Part shown: piece by piece, positions 8,900 to 16,673 of the stretch
Numbering within the stretch: the first letter of the stretch is position 1
Layout of the letters: each line of letters opens with the position of its first letter
From: Bacillus nakamurai
GTDB lineage: Bacteria; Bacillota; Bacilli; Bacillales; Bacillaceae
Reading direction: 5' to 3'
NCBI RefSeq assembly: GCF_001584325.1
Contig: NZ_LSAZ01000041.1
Location: 434,001-498,000, forward strand
DNA length: 64,000 nucleotides
Position numbers and translations under genes: made by a program
Notes under the pieces: generated by a model
The model's input: only the letters and a program-made list of their open reading frames with translations
Databases searched by the model: none
Told to the model about the DNA's origin: nothing

Positions 8900-9271
8900 T
8901 TATAGAGGGAATTGAAAGGAGAAAGAGGCGGGAGTCTCATTTGCCTCCTTATTCATGGAGACGGTCAAAATATGATTTGTGAAGTCTGTGTAAATATGTT
9001 TGTCATTCAAATAAAAGGGGAGCATCATTTGTTTATTTAGCGTCCGATCAGCAGTTTTGACAGACAAAATGAATTCACAAGCTGACAGCGTGACGGTCAT
9101 CATCTGAACGGGCTGCAAAGCTGTCAGATTGGCTTCAATTATATATTGCTGACTTGTTTCATATAAATCAATCGGCAGCGTTTCGTCATACCAAGCATAC
9201 GGATCCTCGTAAAATTGCCGCAGCCATTCATCCATATCATCGAATTCTTCAGCATTTTTTGAGTGGTTCAT
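8900..9271 (-). CDS. cotM: CotM, spore outer coat protein of the alpha-crystallin family
   Basis: This 123-residue protein of the small heat-shock (Hsp20) fold contributes to assembly of the outer spore coat in the mother cell. The beta-sandwich region runs over about residues 35-115 (YIIEANLTAL...ILTVSMNKE). It lacks the long C-terminal extension of true chaperones, as does B. subtilis CotM. GGAGG lies nine bases before the ATG. A sigma-K-like promoter is upstream, in line with late mother-cell expression. Confidence 0.92.
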   Translation of the reverse strand: MNHSKNAEEFDDMDEWLRQFYEDPYAWYDETLPIDLYETSQQYIIEANLTALQPVQMMTVTLSACEFILSVKTADRTLNKQMMLPFYLNDKHIYTDFTNHILTVSMNKEANETPASFSFQFPL

Positions 9272-9304
9272 GGAAGCATACCTCCATATTAAAAAACCTT
9301 GCTA

Positions 9305-9332
9305 TAACGTATGCAAAAGCAGTAAATGGGTG
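9305..9332 (-). promoter_or_regulatory. sigma-K-like promoter of cotM
   Basis: On the minus strand, CATACGTTA (9305-9313) matches the sigma-K -10 pattern CATANNNTA. An AC dinucleotide 16 bases upstream (9330-9331) fits the -35 element. The position is about 35 bases before the cotM start codon. Confidence 0.5.
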
Positions 9333-9339
9333 AATGTAA

Positions 9340-9366
9340 CAAAAAAACAGACACTAAGGTCTGTTT
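9340..9366 (-). terminator. sspO-sspP terminator
   Basis: The stem AAACAGAC/GTCTGTTT followed by T on the minus strand overlaps the sspP stop codon. Confidence 0.75.
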
Positions 9367-9512
9367 TACATATCGTGGCTGGAATTATGCTTTTGTCTAG
9401 TATGGTTGCGGTTTTTCACTTTTTTGCTTCCGCTTAACGGTTCCGGCTGGCCGGGATTCTGGCCCTTTGGCGCATTTTTATGCATATCTTTGCTCGAGTT
9501 TTTATTTGTCAT
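9366..9512 (-). CDS. sspP: SspP, small acid-soluble spore protein
   Basis: This minor small acid-soluble protein of the spore core is 48 residues long, basic and rich in Lys, Asn, Gln and His (N-terminal [13 protein letters not shown], central [12 protein letters not shown]). It is almost identical to B. subtilis SspP, also called CotL. AGGAGG precedes the ATG at 9512. It is the second gene of the sspO-sspP pair, 29 bases after sspO, and is expected to be expressed in the forespore under sigma-G. Confidence 0.93.
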   Translation of the reverse strand: MTNKNSSKDMHKNAPKGQNPGQPEPLSGSKKVKNRNHTRQKHNSSHDM

Positions 9513-9541
9513 CAAAAAAGCCTCCTTATAAGGTGTGGCGG

Positions 9542-9688
9542 TTATTGGTTTGTTTTTCTTTTTTTATTGTTCTGCCTCTGTTCTTCCGTCAGGACAAGCT
9601 GGTCATTTTCTATATAACCTGCGCCTTTTCCTTGGCTTTTTGCATCATTCATGCCGTTAATCACATGATTGGCTTTCCGTTTTACCAT
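9542..9688 (-). CDS. sspO: SspO, small acid-soluble spore protein
   Basis: The 48-residue protein begins [20 protein letters not shown] and ends in a basic NKKRKTNQ tail. This identifies it as SspO (CotK), a minor forespore protein. The ATG at 9688 is preceded by GAGGTG. A longer in-frame reading to 9805 lacks a ribosome site and does not match the family. It is divergent from citB. Confidence 0.94.
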   Translation of the reverse strand: MVKRKANHVINGMNDAKSQGKGAGYIENDQLVLTEEQRQNNKKRKTNQ

Positions 9689-9772
9689 GATCATCACCTC
9701 ACCATTAATATGGCTTTTTCCGGCGGTTAGTATGAGGGAAGAAACCGGACAAAATTTACCGAAAACACGCTG

Positions 9773-9787
9773 ATAAGACGATCTTAT
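9773..9787. promoter_or_regulatory. CcpC operator of citB
   Basis: ATAA (9773-9776), seven bases and TTAT (9784-9787) form a perfect dyad of the type bound by CcpC, the citrate-responsive repressor of TCA-cycle genes. It lies about 20 bases upstream of the citB -35 element, as in B. subtilis. Confidence 0.75.
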
Positions 9788-9804
9788 TGTATTTAATAAA
9801 AACA

Positions 9805-9834
9805 TTGATATTTACTTATGTATGATTTTATACT
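9805..9834 (+). promoter_or_regulatory. citB promoter
   Basis: TTGATA (9805-9810), an 18-base spacer and TATACT (9829-9834) form a sigma-A promoter directly downstream of the CcpC dyad. CodY also controls this promoter in B. subtilis; I did not identify its site. Confidence 0.7.
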
Positions 9835-9917
9835 AAGATGAAATTGTGAGAAAATTTGATGGAATGTGAACATTCATCTAAAGAAAGATCTTGATCTTTG
9901 AAGGGGGATTTTGGAGA

Positions 9918-12644
9918 ATGACAAATCAGCAAAAAGTCGCAACACAAGACGTTTTCCAAGCGAAAAAAACATTTTCTTCTAACGGGAAAACATATCATTA
10001 TTATTCATTAAAAGCATTGGAAGACGCAGGGGTCGGCAATGTTTCAAAACTTCCTTATTCTATTAAGGTTCTGCTGGAATCGGTTTTGCGTCAGGTAGAC
10101 GGACGCGTGATTACAAAAGAACATGTCGAAAATTTAGCAAAATGGGGTACTGCTGAATTAAAAGACATTGACGTTCCGTTTAAACCGTCACGGGTTATTT
10201 TACAAGACTTTACGGGCGTTCCTGCCGTCGTTGACCTGGCATCTTTGAGAAAAGCGATGGCATCTGTCGGTGGAGATCCAGACAAAATCAATCCTGAAAT
10301 CCCGGTTGACCTGGTAATTGACCACTCCGTGCAAGTAGACAAAGCGGGTACGGAAGATGCGTTAGCCATTAATATGGACTTAGAATTCGAAAGAAATGCA
10401 GAACGCTACAAATTTTTAAGCTGGGCAAAGAAAGCGTTTAACAATTATCAGGCCGTTCCGCCTGCAACAGGTATCGTGCACCAGGTAAACCTTGAATTTT
10501 TAGCAAGTGTCGTCCATACGAAAGATGAAGACGGAGAACTTGTAACATATCCTGACACTCTCGTCGGTACAGACTCCCATACGACAATGATCAACGGTAT
10601 CGGCGTTCTCGGCTGGGGTGTCGGCGGAATTGAGGCGGAAGCGGGAATGCTTGGCCAGCCTTCATATTTCCCAGTTCCTGAGGTAATCGGCGCGAAACTT
10701 GTCGGAAAACTGCCGAACGGAACAACTGCAACTGACTTAGCGCTGAAAGTCACTCAAGTGCTTCGTGAAAAAGGCGTTGTAAATAAATTCGTAGAATTCT
10801 TCGGACCGGGCGTCGCTGAACTTCCGCTTGCTGACCGGGCTACAATCGCCAATATGGCGCCGGAATACGGGGCGACTTGCGGTTTCTTCCCGGTTGATGA
10901 AGAAGCACTTGCTTACTTGCGCCTGACAGGCCGTGACGAAGAGCAAATCGACGTTGTAGAAGCATATTGCCGCAATAACGGGTTATTCTTTACTCCTGAC
11001 GCAGAAGAGCCTAGCTTCACAGACATCGTGGAAATCGATTTATCAAAAATTGAAGCGAACTTGTCGGGTCCGAAACGCCCGCAAGATTTAATTCCGCTTT
11101 CTGTGATGCAGGAAACATTTAAAAATCATCTCGTAAGCCCTGCAGGCAACCAAGGATTCGGCCTGGAAGCTGCAGAAGCAAATAAAGAAATTTCTTTCAA
11201 ATTGCTTAACGGCGAAGAAACAGTGATGAAAACAGGGGCAATTGCGATCGCAGCCATTACAAGCTGTACGAATACGTCAAACCCTTACGTGTTAATCGGC
11301 GCCGGACTCGTTGCGAAAAAAGCGGTTGAATTAGGCCTGACAGTGCCAAATTACGTTAAAACATCTCTTGCGCCGGGATCAAAGGTTGTTACGGGTTACT
11401 TAGTAAATTCAGGGCTTCTTCCTTACATGAAAGAACTCGGTTTTAACCTTGTCGGCTACGGCTGTACGACATGTATCGGAAACTCAGGCCCGCTTTCTCC
11501 TGAAATTGAAGAAGCGGTTACGGAAAATGATCTTTTGATCACTTCTGTTCTTTCAGGAAACCGTAACTTTGAAGGCCGGATTCATCCGCTCGTCAAAGGG
11601 AACTACCTTGCTTCTCCGCCGCTTGTTGTAGCATACGCTTTAGCGGGAACGGTTAACATTAACTTGAAAAGTGATCCGATCGGTGTCGGGAAAGACGGAC
11701 AAAACGTTTACTTCGATGATATCTGGCCGTCAATGGATGAAATCAACTCACTTGTCAAACAAACGGTTACTCCTGAATTATTCCGTAAAGAATATGAAAC
11801 CGTATTTGACGACAACCAGCGCTGGAATGAAATCGAAACAACGGATGAAGCATTGTATAAATGGGATAATGATTCCACTTACATTCAAAATCCGCCGTTC
11901 TTTGAAGAAATGTCTGTTGAGCCTGGAAAAGTTGAGCCGTTAAAAGCTCTTCGCGTAGTCGGCAAATTCGGCGATTCTGTTACGACAGACCACATTTCAC
12001 CGGCCGGAGCGATCGGCAAAGATACACCGGCGGGTAAATACCTGCAGGAAAAAGGCGTTTCACCTCGTGACTTTAACTCCTACGGTTCACGCCGCGGAAA
12101 CCATGAAGTCATGATGAGAGGAACATTTGCAAATATCCGTATTAAAAACCAAATCGCACCTGGTACAGAGGGCGGTTACACGACATACTGGCCTACTGGT
12201 GAAGTAACATCTATTTATGATGCTTGTATGCGATATAAAGAAGACAAAACAGGTCTTGTCGTTCTTGCGGGTAAAGACTACGGCATGGGTTCTTCCCGTG
12301 ACTGGGCGGCAAAAGGAACAAACCTGCTCGGCATTAGAACTGTTATTGCCGAAAGTTTTGAAAGAATTCACAGAAGCAACCTCGTCTTTATGGGTGTGCT
12401 GCCGCTTCAATTTAAACAAGGTGAAAGCGCGGATACACTCGGCTTAACCGGAAAAGAAGTCATTGAGGTGGATGTGGATGAATCGGTTCGTCCTCGCGAC
12501 TTACTGACTGTCAGAGCGATCAGTGAAGACGGCACAGTAAAAACATTCGAAGTTATCGTCCGCTTTGACAGTGAAGTGGAAATTGATTACTATCGCCACG
12601 GCGGCATTTTACAAATGGTGCTTCGCGATAAAATGAAACAGTAG
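9918..12644 (+). CDS. citB: aconitate hydratase (aconitase)
   Basis: Aconitase interconverts citrate and isocitrate in the TCA cycle, using a [4Fe-4S] cluster. In B. subtilis the cluster-free form also binds RNA. The 908-residue protein belongs to the AcnA/IRP1 family. The cluster ligands are visible as Cys450 (TSCTNTSNP) and Cys516 and Cys519 ([10 protein letters not shown]). The C-terminal swivel domain (about residues 690-908) has the [11 protein letters not shown] motif. The ATG at 9918 is preceded by a GGAG site and matches B. subtilis; nine extra upstream codons are not supported. It is a single-gene transcript. Confidence 0.97.
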   Translation: MTNQQKVATQDVFQAKKTFSSNGKTYHYYSLKALEDAGVGNVSKLPYSIKVLLESVLRQVDGRVITKEHVENLAKWGTAELKDIDVPFKPSRVILQDFTGVPAVVDLASLRKAMASVGGDPDKINPEIPVDLVIDHSVQVDKAGTEDALAINMDLEFERNAERYKFLSWAKKAFNNYQAVPPATGIVHQVNLEFLASVVHTKDEDGELVTYPDTLVGTDSHTTMINGIGVLGWGVGGIEAEAGMLGQPSYFPVPEVIGAKLVGKLPNGTTATDLALKVTQVLREKGVVNKFVEFFGPGVAELPLADRATIANMAPEYGATCGFFPVDEEALAYLRLTGRDEEQIDVVEAYCRNNGLFFTPDAEEPSFTDIVEIDLSKIEANLSGPKRPQDLIPLSVMQETFKNHLVSPAGNQGFGLEAAEANKEISFKLLNGEETVMKTGAIAIAAITSCTNTSNPYVLIGAGLVAKKAVELGLTVPNYVKTSLAPGSKVVTGYLVNSGLLPYMKELGFNLVGYGCTTCIGNSGPLSPEIEEAVTENDLLITSVLSGNRNFEGRIHPLVKGNYLASPPLVVAYALAGTVNINLKSDPIGVGKDGQNVYFDDIWPSMDEINSLVKQTVTPELFRKEYETVFDDNQRWNEIETTDEALYKWDNDSTYIQNPPFFEEMSVEPGKVEPLKALRVVGKFGDSVTTDHISPAGAIGKDTPAGKYLQEKGVSPRDFNSYGSRRGNHEVMMRGTFANIRIKNQIAPGTEGGYTTYWPTGEVTSIYDACMRYKEDKTGLVVLAGKDYGMGSSRDWAAKGTNLLGIRTVIAESFERIHRSNLVFMGVLPLQFKQGESADTLGLTGKEVIEVDVDESVRPRDLLTVRAISEDGTVKTFEVIVRFDSEVEIDYYRHGGILQMVLRDKMKQ

Positions 12645-12652
12645 TATAAACA

Positions 12653-12690
12653 GAAGAGAGAAAGCAATACTGCTTTCTCTTCTTTTTTTT
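12653..12690 (+). terminator. citB terminator
   Basis: The stem AGAAGAGAGAAAGCA/TGCTTTCTCTTCT with a run of eight T starts nine bases after the citB stop. Confidence 0.88.
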
Positions 12691-12705
12691 GCGGGGGTCT
12701 GTGCG

Positions 12706-13215
12706 ATGCTTATGAAATGGCTTGCTGGAATTTTTCTTATCGGATTATTAGCGTATGCGGGCTGGAATATATATGCCGTGCAAAAAAGCCCGAAAGAAGG
12801 CATTGAAGAAGGGATGAAGGCACCTGACTTTACGCTTGAAACTTTGTCAGGAAAAAGCACCTCATTGTCTGACTATAAAGGGAAAAAAGTGCTCCTCAAT
12901 TTTTGGGGAACATGGTGTAAGCCGTGCCGTCAGGAAATGCCGGATATGCAAGAGCTGCAAAAGGAATATCCTGATGTGGCGGTAGTGGCCGTGAATTTTA
13001 CGTCTTCCGAAACAAATAGTCAAACCGTGAAGTCGTTTGCCGACACATACCATTTAACCTTTCCCATTCTGATTGACAAAAGAGGCGTAAACGCGGATTT
13101 TAACGTACTGTCTTACCCGACTACGTACATACTTGATGAAAACGGTACTATTCAGCATATCCGCGTGGGCACGATGACAAAAAAAGAAATGAAACAAAAA
13201 CTGGATCTTAAGTAG
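12706..13215 (+). CDS. yneN: YneN, membrane-anchored thioredoxin-like protein
   Basis: The 169-residue protein has an N-terminal signal anchor (about residues 4-22) and a TlpA/ResA-type thioredoxin domain facing the outside (about residues 37-165). The active-site pair is Cys71-Lys-Pro-Cys74 in FWGTWCKPCRQ, and the cis-proline is in SYPTTYIL. It is probably a thiol-disulfide oxidoreductase for exported proteins and may take electrons from CcdA, which is encoded 6 kb away; that link is inference. A weak terminator overlaps its stop codon. Confidence 0.92.
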   Translation: MLMKWLAGIFLIGLLAYAGWNIYAVQKSPKEGIEEGMKAPDFTLETLSGKSTSLSDYKGKKVLLNFWGTWCKPCRQEMPDMQELQKEYPDVAVVAVNFTSSETNSQTVKSFADTYHLTFPILIDKRGVNADFNVLSYPTTYILDENGTIQHIRVGTMTKKEMKQKLDLK

Positions 13216-13230
13216 AGATTCAGTTTTTTT
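13198..13230 (+). terminator. yneN terminator
   Basis: The imperfect stem AAACTGGATC/GATTCAGTTT plus seven T overlaps the yneN stop codon. Confidence 0.6.
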
Positions 13231-13293
13231 ATGCTGAAAGGCTTATCGTTTGAAAAATTGGAAAAAATGAAAGAAAGCACGGAGGTGAGAAGA

Positions 13294-13419
13294 TTGAAAA
13301 AAATGAGAAAACGCTCTTTTCATGAACTGGTTATGGAAAATAAGCGTGAATTGATGACCAATACGGAATACTTGAATCAGCTTGAGGAAAAGCTGGAGCA
13401 GCGGTTCAAACAAAAATAA
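13294..13419 (+). CDS. FbpB-like small basic protein
   Basis: This 41-residue basic protein has the pattern RSFHELVMENKRELM...LEEKLEQR, which resembles the Fur-regulated basic protein family (FbpA/FbpB) of Bacillus. Those small proteins act in the iron-sparing response, FbpB possibly as an RNA chaperone for the sRNA FsrA. The TTG start at 13294 is chosen because GGAGGTG lies six bases upstream; a longer reading from 13231 would begin within the yneN terminator region without a ribosome site. I saw no Fur box nearby, so iron control is not supported. Family assignment is from motif likeness only. Confidence 0.6.
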   Translation: MKKMRKRSFHELVMENKRELMTNTEYLNQLEEKLEQRFKQK

Positions 13420-13482
13420 CCTTTAATTTGCAGTCATGTTTGCTCCTCCTTTTGCGAAATATACTCTTAAGGAGGGATGAAC

Positions 13483-13629
13483 ATGGGTATAAACAAGAAA
13501 GACGGCCAGCCGCAATACGCTCCCAGCCATTTAGGGACAAAGCCTGTTAAATATAAACGCAACAAAGGGGAAAAATTTCATGACAAATCTAACGGACATC
13601 CGATTGTCATGCAAACAAAGGGCGAATAA
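13483..13629 (+). CDS. sspN: SspN, small acid-soluble spore protein
   Basis: The 48-residue protein begins MGINKKDGQPQYAPSHLGTK and is basic and rich in Lys, Gly and His. It matches SspN, a minor forespore core protein. AAGGAGGG precedes the ATG. It is followed 23 bases later by tlp; in B. subtilis sspN-tlp is a sigma-G-dependent operon. Confidence 0.94.
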   Translation: MGINKKDGQPQYAPSHLGTKPVKYKRNKGEKFHDKSNGHPIVMQTKGE

Positions 13630-13652
13630 CACGATAAAGGAGCACAGACAAT

Positions 13653-13895
13653 ATGACGAATCAATATCAAAAACCGAATCCTGATGATCGTTCTGACAAC
13701 GTTGAAAAACTGCAGGATATGGTGCAAAACACAATTGAAAATATAGAAGAAGCAAAAGAATCAATGGAATTCGCAACTGATGAAGAAAAACAGCGGATTC
13801 AGGAAAAAAACGCCAGACGCAACGAAAGCATTGAATCTTTTCGCAATGAGATTCAAGATGAATCCGCTGCGAGAGAAAATGGATACAAGTCATAA
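13653..13895 (+). CDS. tlp: Tlp, small acid-soluble spore protein
   Basis: The 80-residue protein has the Tlp family pattern: an N-terminal YQKPNPDDRSDNVEKLQ, then a long polar helix rich in Glu, Lys and Asn. The name refers to its thioredoxin-like annotation, but there is no CxxC motif and it is a spore core protein. AAAGGAG precedes the ATG. It is the second gene of sspN-tlp. Confidence 0.93.
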   Translation: MTNQYQKPNPDDRSDNVEKLQDMVQNTIENIEEAKESMEFATDEEKQRIQEKNARRNESIESFRNEIQDESAARENGYKS

Positions 13896-13921
13896 AAACC
13901 AGGGAGACCTGGTTTTTTCTC
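13893..13921 (+). terminator. sspN-tlp terminator
   Basis: The stem AAAACCAGG/CCTGGTTTT with a T run overlaps the tlp stop. Confidence 0.82.
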
Positions 13922-13978
13922 TTTCCTTCATGTTGTGATAAAATAGGGCTAATCTGAATGATAAGGGAGCAGAGAACG

Positions 13979-14395
13979 TTGCATGTGTCAAAAAAAGAAA
14001 TAGAAGTGCGTTACGCGGAAACAGATCAAATGGGAATAGTGTATCATGCCAACTACTTAATCTGGATGGAAGTCGGCAGAACGGCATTAATTAAAGACCT
14101 CGGTTTTTTATACAGTGACATGGAGGAAAGAGGGGTTCTTTCACCTGTCGTAGACATTAACATTTCATATAAAAAACCGCTCCGTTACGGTGAAACGGCT
14201 GCCGTACATACGTGGATTGAGGAATATAACGGCTTTAAAACCGTGTACGGCTATCACATTTATAACCCGCAAAACGAACTTGCGATCGAGGCCTCATCTT
14301 CTCATATCTGCGTCGATAAACAAAGCTTCAAGCCGATTCAGTTTCGCAAGGCTTTTCCTGATTGGCATGCCGCATACGAAAAGGCAAAAAAATAA
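13979..14395 (+). CDS. yneP: YneP, hotdog-fold acyl-CoA thioesterase
   Basis: The 138-residue protein belongs to the 4-hydroxybenzoyl-CoA thioesterase/YbgC family. The family motif YAETDQMGIVYHANY is present, with the likely catalytic Asp16, and the hotdog helix follows. Substrate unknown. The TTG start at 13979 fits the B. subtilis length and has AAGGGAG nine bases upstream; seven extra codons would begin before that site. yneQ follows after 13 bases, so the two are probably co-transcribed. Confidence 0.9.
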   Translation: MHVSKKEIEVRYAETDQMGIVYHANYLIWMEVGRTALIKDLGFLYSDMEERGVLSPVVDINISYKKPLRYGETAAVHTWIEEYNGFKTVYGYHIYNPQNELAIEASSSHICVDKQSFKPIQFRKAFPDWHAAYEKAKK

Positions 14396-14408
14396 GGAGC
14401 GGCTGAAA

Positions 14409-14708
14409 ATGGCATTTGGAATTACACGCAGTGAACTGGAACGGTGGAAGGAAGCTGTTTCAAGAGGGGAAATCGCCTTTTTAACGCATTATTGGCTGGA
14501 TGACCGCTTTCCGGACGCAAAAACCGTGACGAAGGTCGGTTCAAGCGACATTGATAAACTGATCAGCTGGGGAGCGGAATACGGGCTGAAACCGGAATGG
14601 ATTCACCAAAAAGATGAATATCCGCATTTTGATCTGCTTGGAGAGACACAAAAGAGCATTTTAGAGGAAGAACATCTGACAGAGCATCTGACGCGATTTC
14701 GGCAATAA
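14409..14708 (+). CDS. yneQ: YneQ, conserved protein of unknown function
   Basis: This 99-residue soluble protein is rich in Trp, Asp and Glu (for example THYWLDDRFPDAKTVTKVG). The ATG at 14409 has AAGGAG eight bases upstream. A longer in-frame reading from 14190 lies inside yneP and is not credible. I recognise it by position and sequence as YneQ but can name no domain. Confidence 0.88.
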   Translation: MAFGITRSELERWKEAVSRGEIAFLTHYWLDDRFPDAKTVTKVGSSDIDKLISWGAEYGLKPEWIHQKDEYPHFDLLGETQKSILEEEHLTEHLTRFRQ

Positions 14709-14742
14709 AAAAGAACGCATGCGTATGCGTTCTTTTTTATTT
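14706..14742. terminator. bidirectional terminator between yneQ and yneR
   Basis: The perfect stem AAAAAGAACGCAT/ATGCGTTCTTTTT around a short loop has T runs on both strands and serves the converging yneQ and yneR. Confidence 0.85.
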
Positions 14743-15028
14743 ATTGATAATCAAATACCGGTTCTTCGGACTGATCAGAGTACGTGACAGATAAATCGTG
14801 ATTATCAAAGTACCACATGTCACTTTCTTCAATGAAGAAGGTAATGCCTTCGATTTCCGTACTGATGCCGATGTTCTGCGGTTCATCTTTTGAAACACCG
14901 AGGGAAAAGCCTTTTTGTACACTGCTGCAGCCGCCGTAGCGTACAAAGAAACGCACCTGATCGCCGCTCTCTAAATCAAGCTCTTCTTTGTACCAATTCA
15001 GCGCGTCTTCGTTAATTTTCATGTTCAT
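14741..15028 (-). CDS. yneR: YneR, HesB/IscA-like protein
   Basis: The 95-residue protein has the HesB (Fe-S biogenesis) fold pattern. Of the three cysteines of true IscA scaffolds it keeps only the one in RYGGCSSVQKGFSLG, and the C-terminal Cys-x-Cys is absent. It is therefore unlikely to be a classic Fe-S carrier. The ATG at 15028 is eight bases from AAAGGAG, and the upstream in-frame start is not supported. Role unknown. Confidence 0.88.
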   Translation of the reverse strand: MNMKINEDALNWYKEELDLESGDQVRFFVRYGGCSSVQKGFSLGVSKDEPQNIGISTEIEGITFFIEESDMWYFDNHDLSVTYSDQSEEPVFDYQ

Positions 15029-15114
15029 GCCGAACACTCCTTTTTTGTATCTCACAAAGAAATTATCTCTATTATAAACGCATATGGCTTTTCGCTGTCA
15101 AAAATGAAGTTTTA

Positions 15115-15696
15115 TCAGAACCATTTAATCTTCGGTTCTGTTTTGTTAATAATCCGTTTAATGTTTGCTCTGTGCCTGTAGATGACAAAGGCGGTTAAAA
15201 GCGTCACCACGATTAATAAATAAGGATCTTTTACAAACAGACAATAAATTATCGTATAAATCCCTGTTAACATTGAAGACAGAGAAACAAATTTTGTAAG
15301 GTATAAAAATATGAAAAACACAGCAACCATCGTAACGAATAACAGGGGAGCGTAAAACAGCAGAACGCCCGCTGAAGTGGCTACGGCTTTTCCTCCTTTA
15401 AATTTTGCAAACACGGGAAACACATGGCCGATAACCGCTGCCACGCCTGCAAGAAGCGGATGAATGGGAATGTGCAGTAAGTAAGGCAGCGCCGCGGCGA
15501 GTGTGCCTTTTAAAATGTCGGCAGCAATCACAATTGATCCCGCTTTTACACCAAGTGTGCGAAAGGCGTTAGTCGCACCTAAATTGCCGCTTCCGTGTTC
15601 TCTAATATCAATCCCTTTAGCAAGTTTGCCGACGACTAAACCCGACGGGATGCTGCCTATCAAATAGGCCAAAATAATCAATAAAGCAATCAACAT
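15115..15696 (-). CDS. plsY: PlsY, acyl-phosphate:glycerol-3-phosphate acyltransferase
   Basis: PlsY makes the first intermediate of phospholipid synthesis, transferring the acyl chain from acyl-phosphate (made by PlsX) to glycerol 3-phosphate in the membrane. The 193-residue protein has about five membrane helices and the three conserved loops: an N-terminal [16 protein letters not shown] at residues 35-43, and [20 protein letters not shown] precedes the ATG. It is divergent from yneT and likely essential. Confidence 0.95.
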   Translation of the reverse strand: MLIALLIILAYLIGSIPSGLVVGKLAKGIDIREHGSGNLGATNAFRTLGVKAGSIVIAADILKGTLAAALPYLLHIPIHPLLAGVAAVIGHVFPVFAKFKGGKAVATSAGVLLFYAPLLFVTMVAVFFIFLYLTKFVSLSSMLTGIYTIIYCLFVKDPYLLIVVTLLTAFVIYRHRANIKRIINKTEPKIKWF

Positions 15697-15847
15697 CTAC
15701 ATTTCTCCTTTTCAATGTCCCTTCACTTTATTTTAACACGAGTTGTCTCCGTCTGATGACAAGTTTTTTGAGAAATAAGCTGGCAAACCTCATTTTTTGA
15801 TTCCGGCATCCCTGTCATGTAAAATAAATGAAAAGGAGATGGTATAG

Positions 15848-16255
15848 ATGCAAAACCCTTCAAAATCGGAGATCAAAAACATTCTTGACCGAAGTAAACG
15901 AATTGCGGTCGTCGGGCTTTCAGACCGGCCCGACAGAACTTCTTACATGGTTTCTAAAGCGATGCAGGAGGATGGGTACGAGATTATTCCTGTCAATCCG
16001 ACGATTGATGAAGCCCTTGGCGTCAAAGCCGTCGCTTCATTGAAAGAAATAGAAGGGCCGATTGATATTGTAAACGTGTTCAGACGTTCCGAGCAGCTGC
16101 CAGGCGTCGCCGAAGAATTTTTACAAACAGACGCTCCTGTTTTTTGGGCGCAGCAAGGACTGGCAAATGAAGAAGCTTATGACATGATTAAAGGCAAAGG
16201 ACGGACGGCCATTATGGATTTGTGCATAAAAGTCGCCCGCGCTGTTACAAAATAG
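15848..16255 (+). CDS. yneT: YneT, CoA-binding domain protein
   Basis: This 135-residue single-domain protein of the CoA-binding (YccU) family has a Rossmann-like fold starting with KRIAVVGLSDRPDRTSY. The family resembles the nucleotide-binding domain of succinyl-CoA synthetase, but no ligase part is present. AAAAGGAGAT precedes the ATG at 15848. Function unknown. A terminator follows. Confidence 0.92.
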   Translation: MQNPSKSEIKNILDRSKRIAVVGLSDRPDRTSYMVSKAMQEDGYEIIPVNPTIDEALGVKAVASLKEIEGPIDIVNVFRRSEQLPGVAEEFLQTDAPVFWAQQGLANEEAYDMIKGKGRTAIMDLCIKVARAVTK

Positions 16256-16263
16256 AAACAAAA

Positions 16264-16306
16264 AAGGCAAAAATCCTTGGCTGTTCAGGGGTTTTTGCTT
16301 TTTTAT
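16264..16306 (+). terminator. yneT terminator
   Basis: The stem GCAAAAATCCT/AGGGGTTTTTGC with a T run starts about ten bases after the yneT stop. Confidence 0.78.
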
Positions 16307-16402
16307 TTTAAGAATACTATTTGCGTATTATGGTGAAACAGATACAATAAAGCTTGAACAGCTTTTTTAGCAGCCCTTTCCATACGGGGGGTTACAGTCT
16401 GT

Positions 16403-16451
16403 TTGCGATGGCCAGCATAAATCGATATAATAGAAACCGAACTCATGTTCT
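16403..16451 (+). promoter_or_regulatory. upstream parE promoter with LexA operator
   Basis: TTGCGA (16403-16408), a 17-base spacer and TATAAT (16426-16431) make a good sigma-A promoter. CGAACTCATGTTCT (16438-16451) matches nine of the ten fixed positions of the LexA box and covers the expected transcription start. parEC is a known member of the B. subtilis LexA regulon. Confidence 0.75.
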
Positions 16452-16538
16452 GTATCGCCGAAAAGGGCACCAGAAAGAAGAAAAGACATTCGAATGTATG
16501 TCTTGCGGCCTAAAAAATAAGCCATTCGCTTAAAAATG

Positions 16539-16566
16539 TTGCGAAATCAAGCATATTGGTTATAAT
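16539..16566 (+). promoter_or_regulatory. second parE promoter
   Basis: TTGCGA (16539-16544), a 16-base spacer and TATAAT (16561-16566) lie about 110 bases upstream of the parE start and outside the LexA box. It could supply SOS-independent transcription. The interval between the two promoters holds no ORF. Confidence 0.55.
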
Positions 16567-16673
16567 TGTGAGTCCGAGGAGAATTGGACCGAAGCTTGCG
16601 CATACTTAAAACAAAGACATGAAACATGAAAAAGAGAATGATTAAGCAGGTTTTTTGAAAGGGGTTTGTACGT

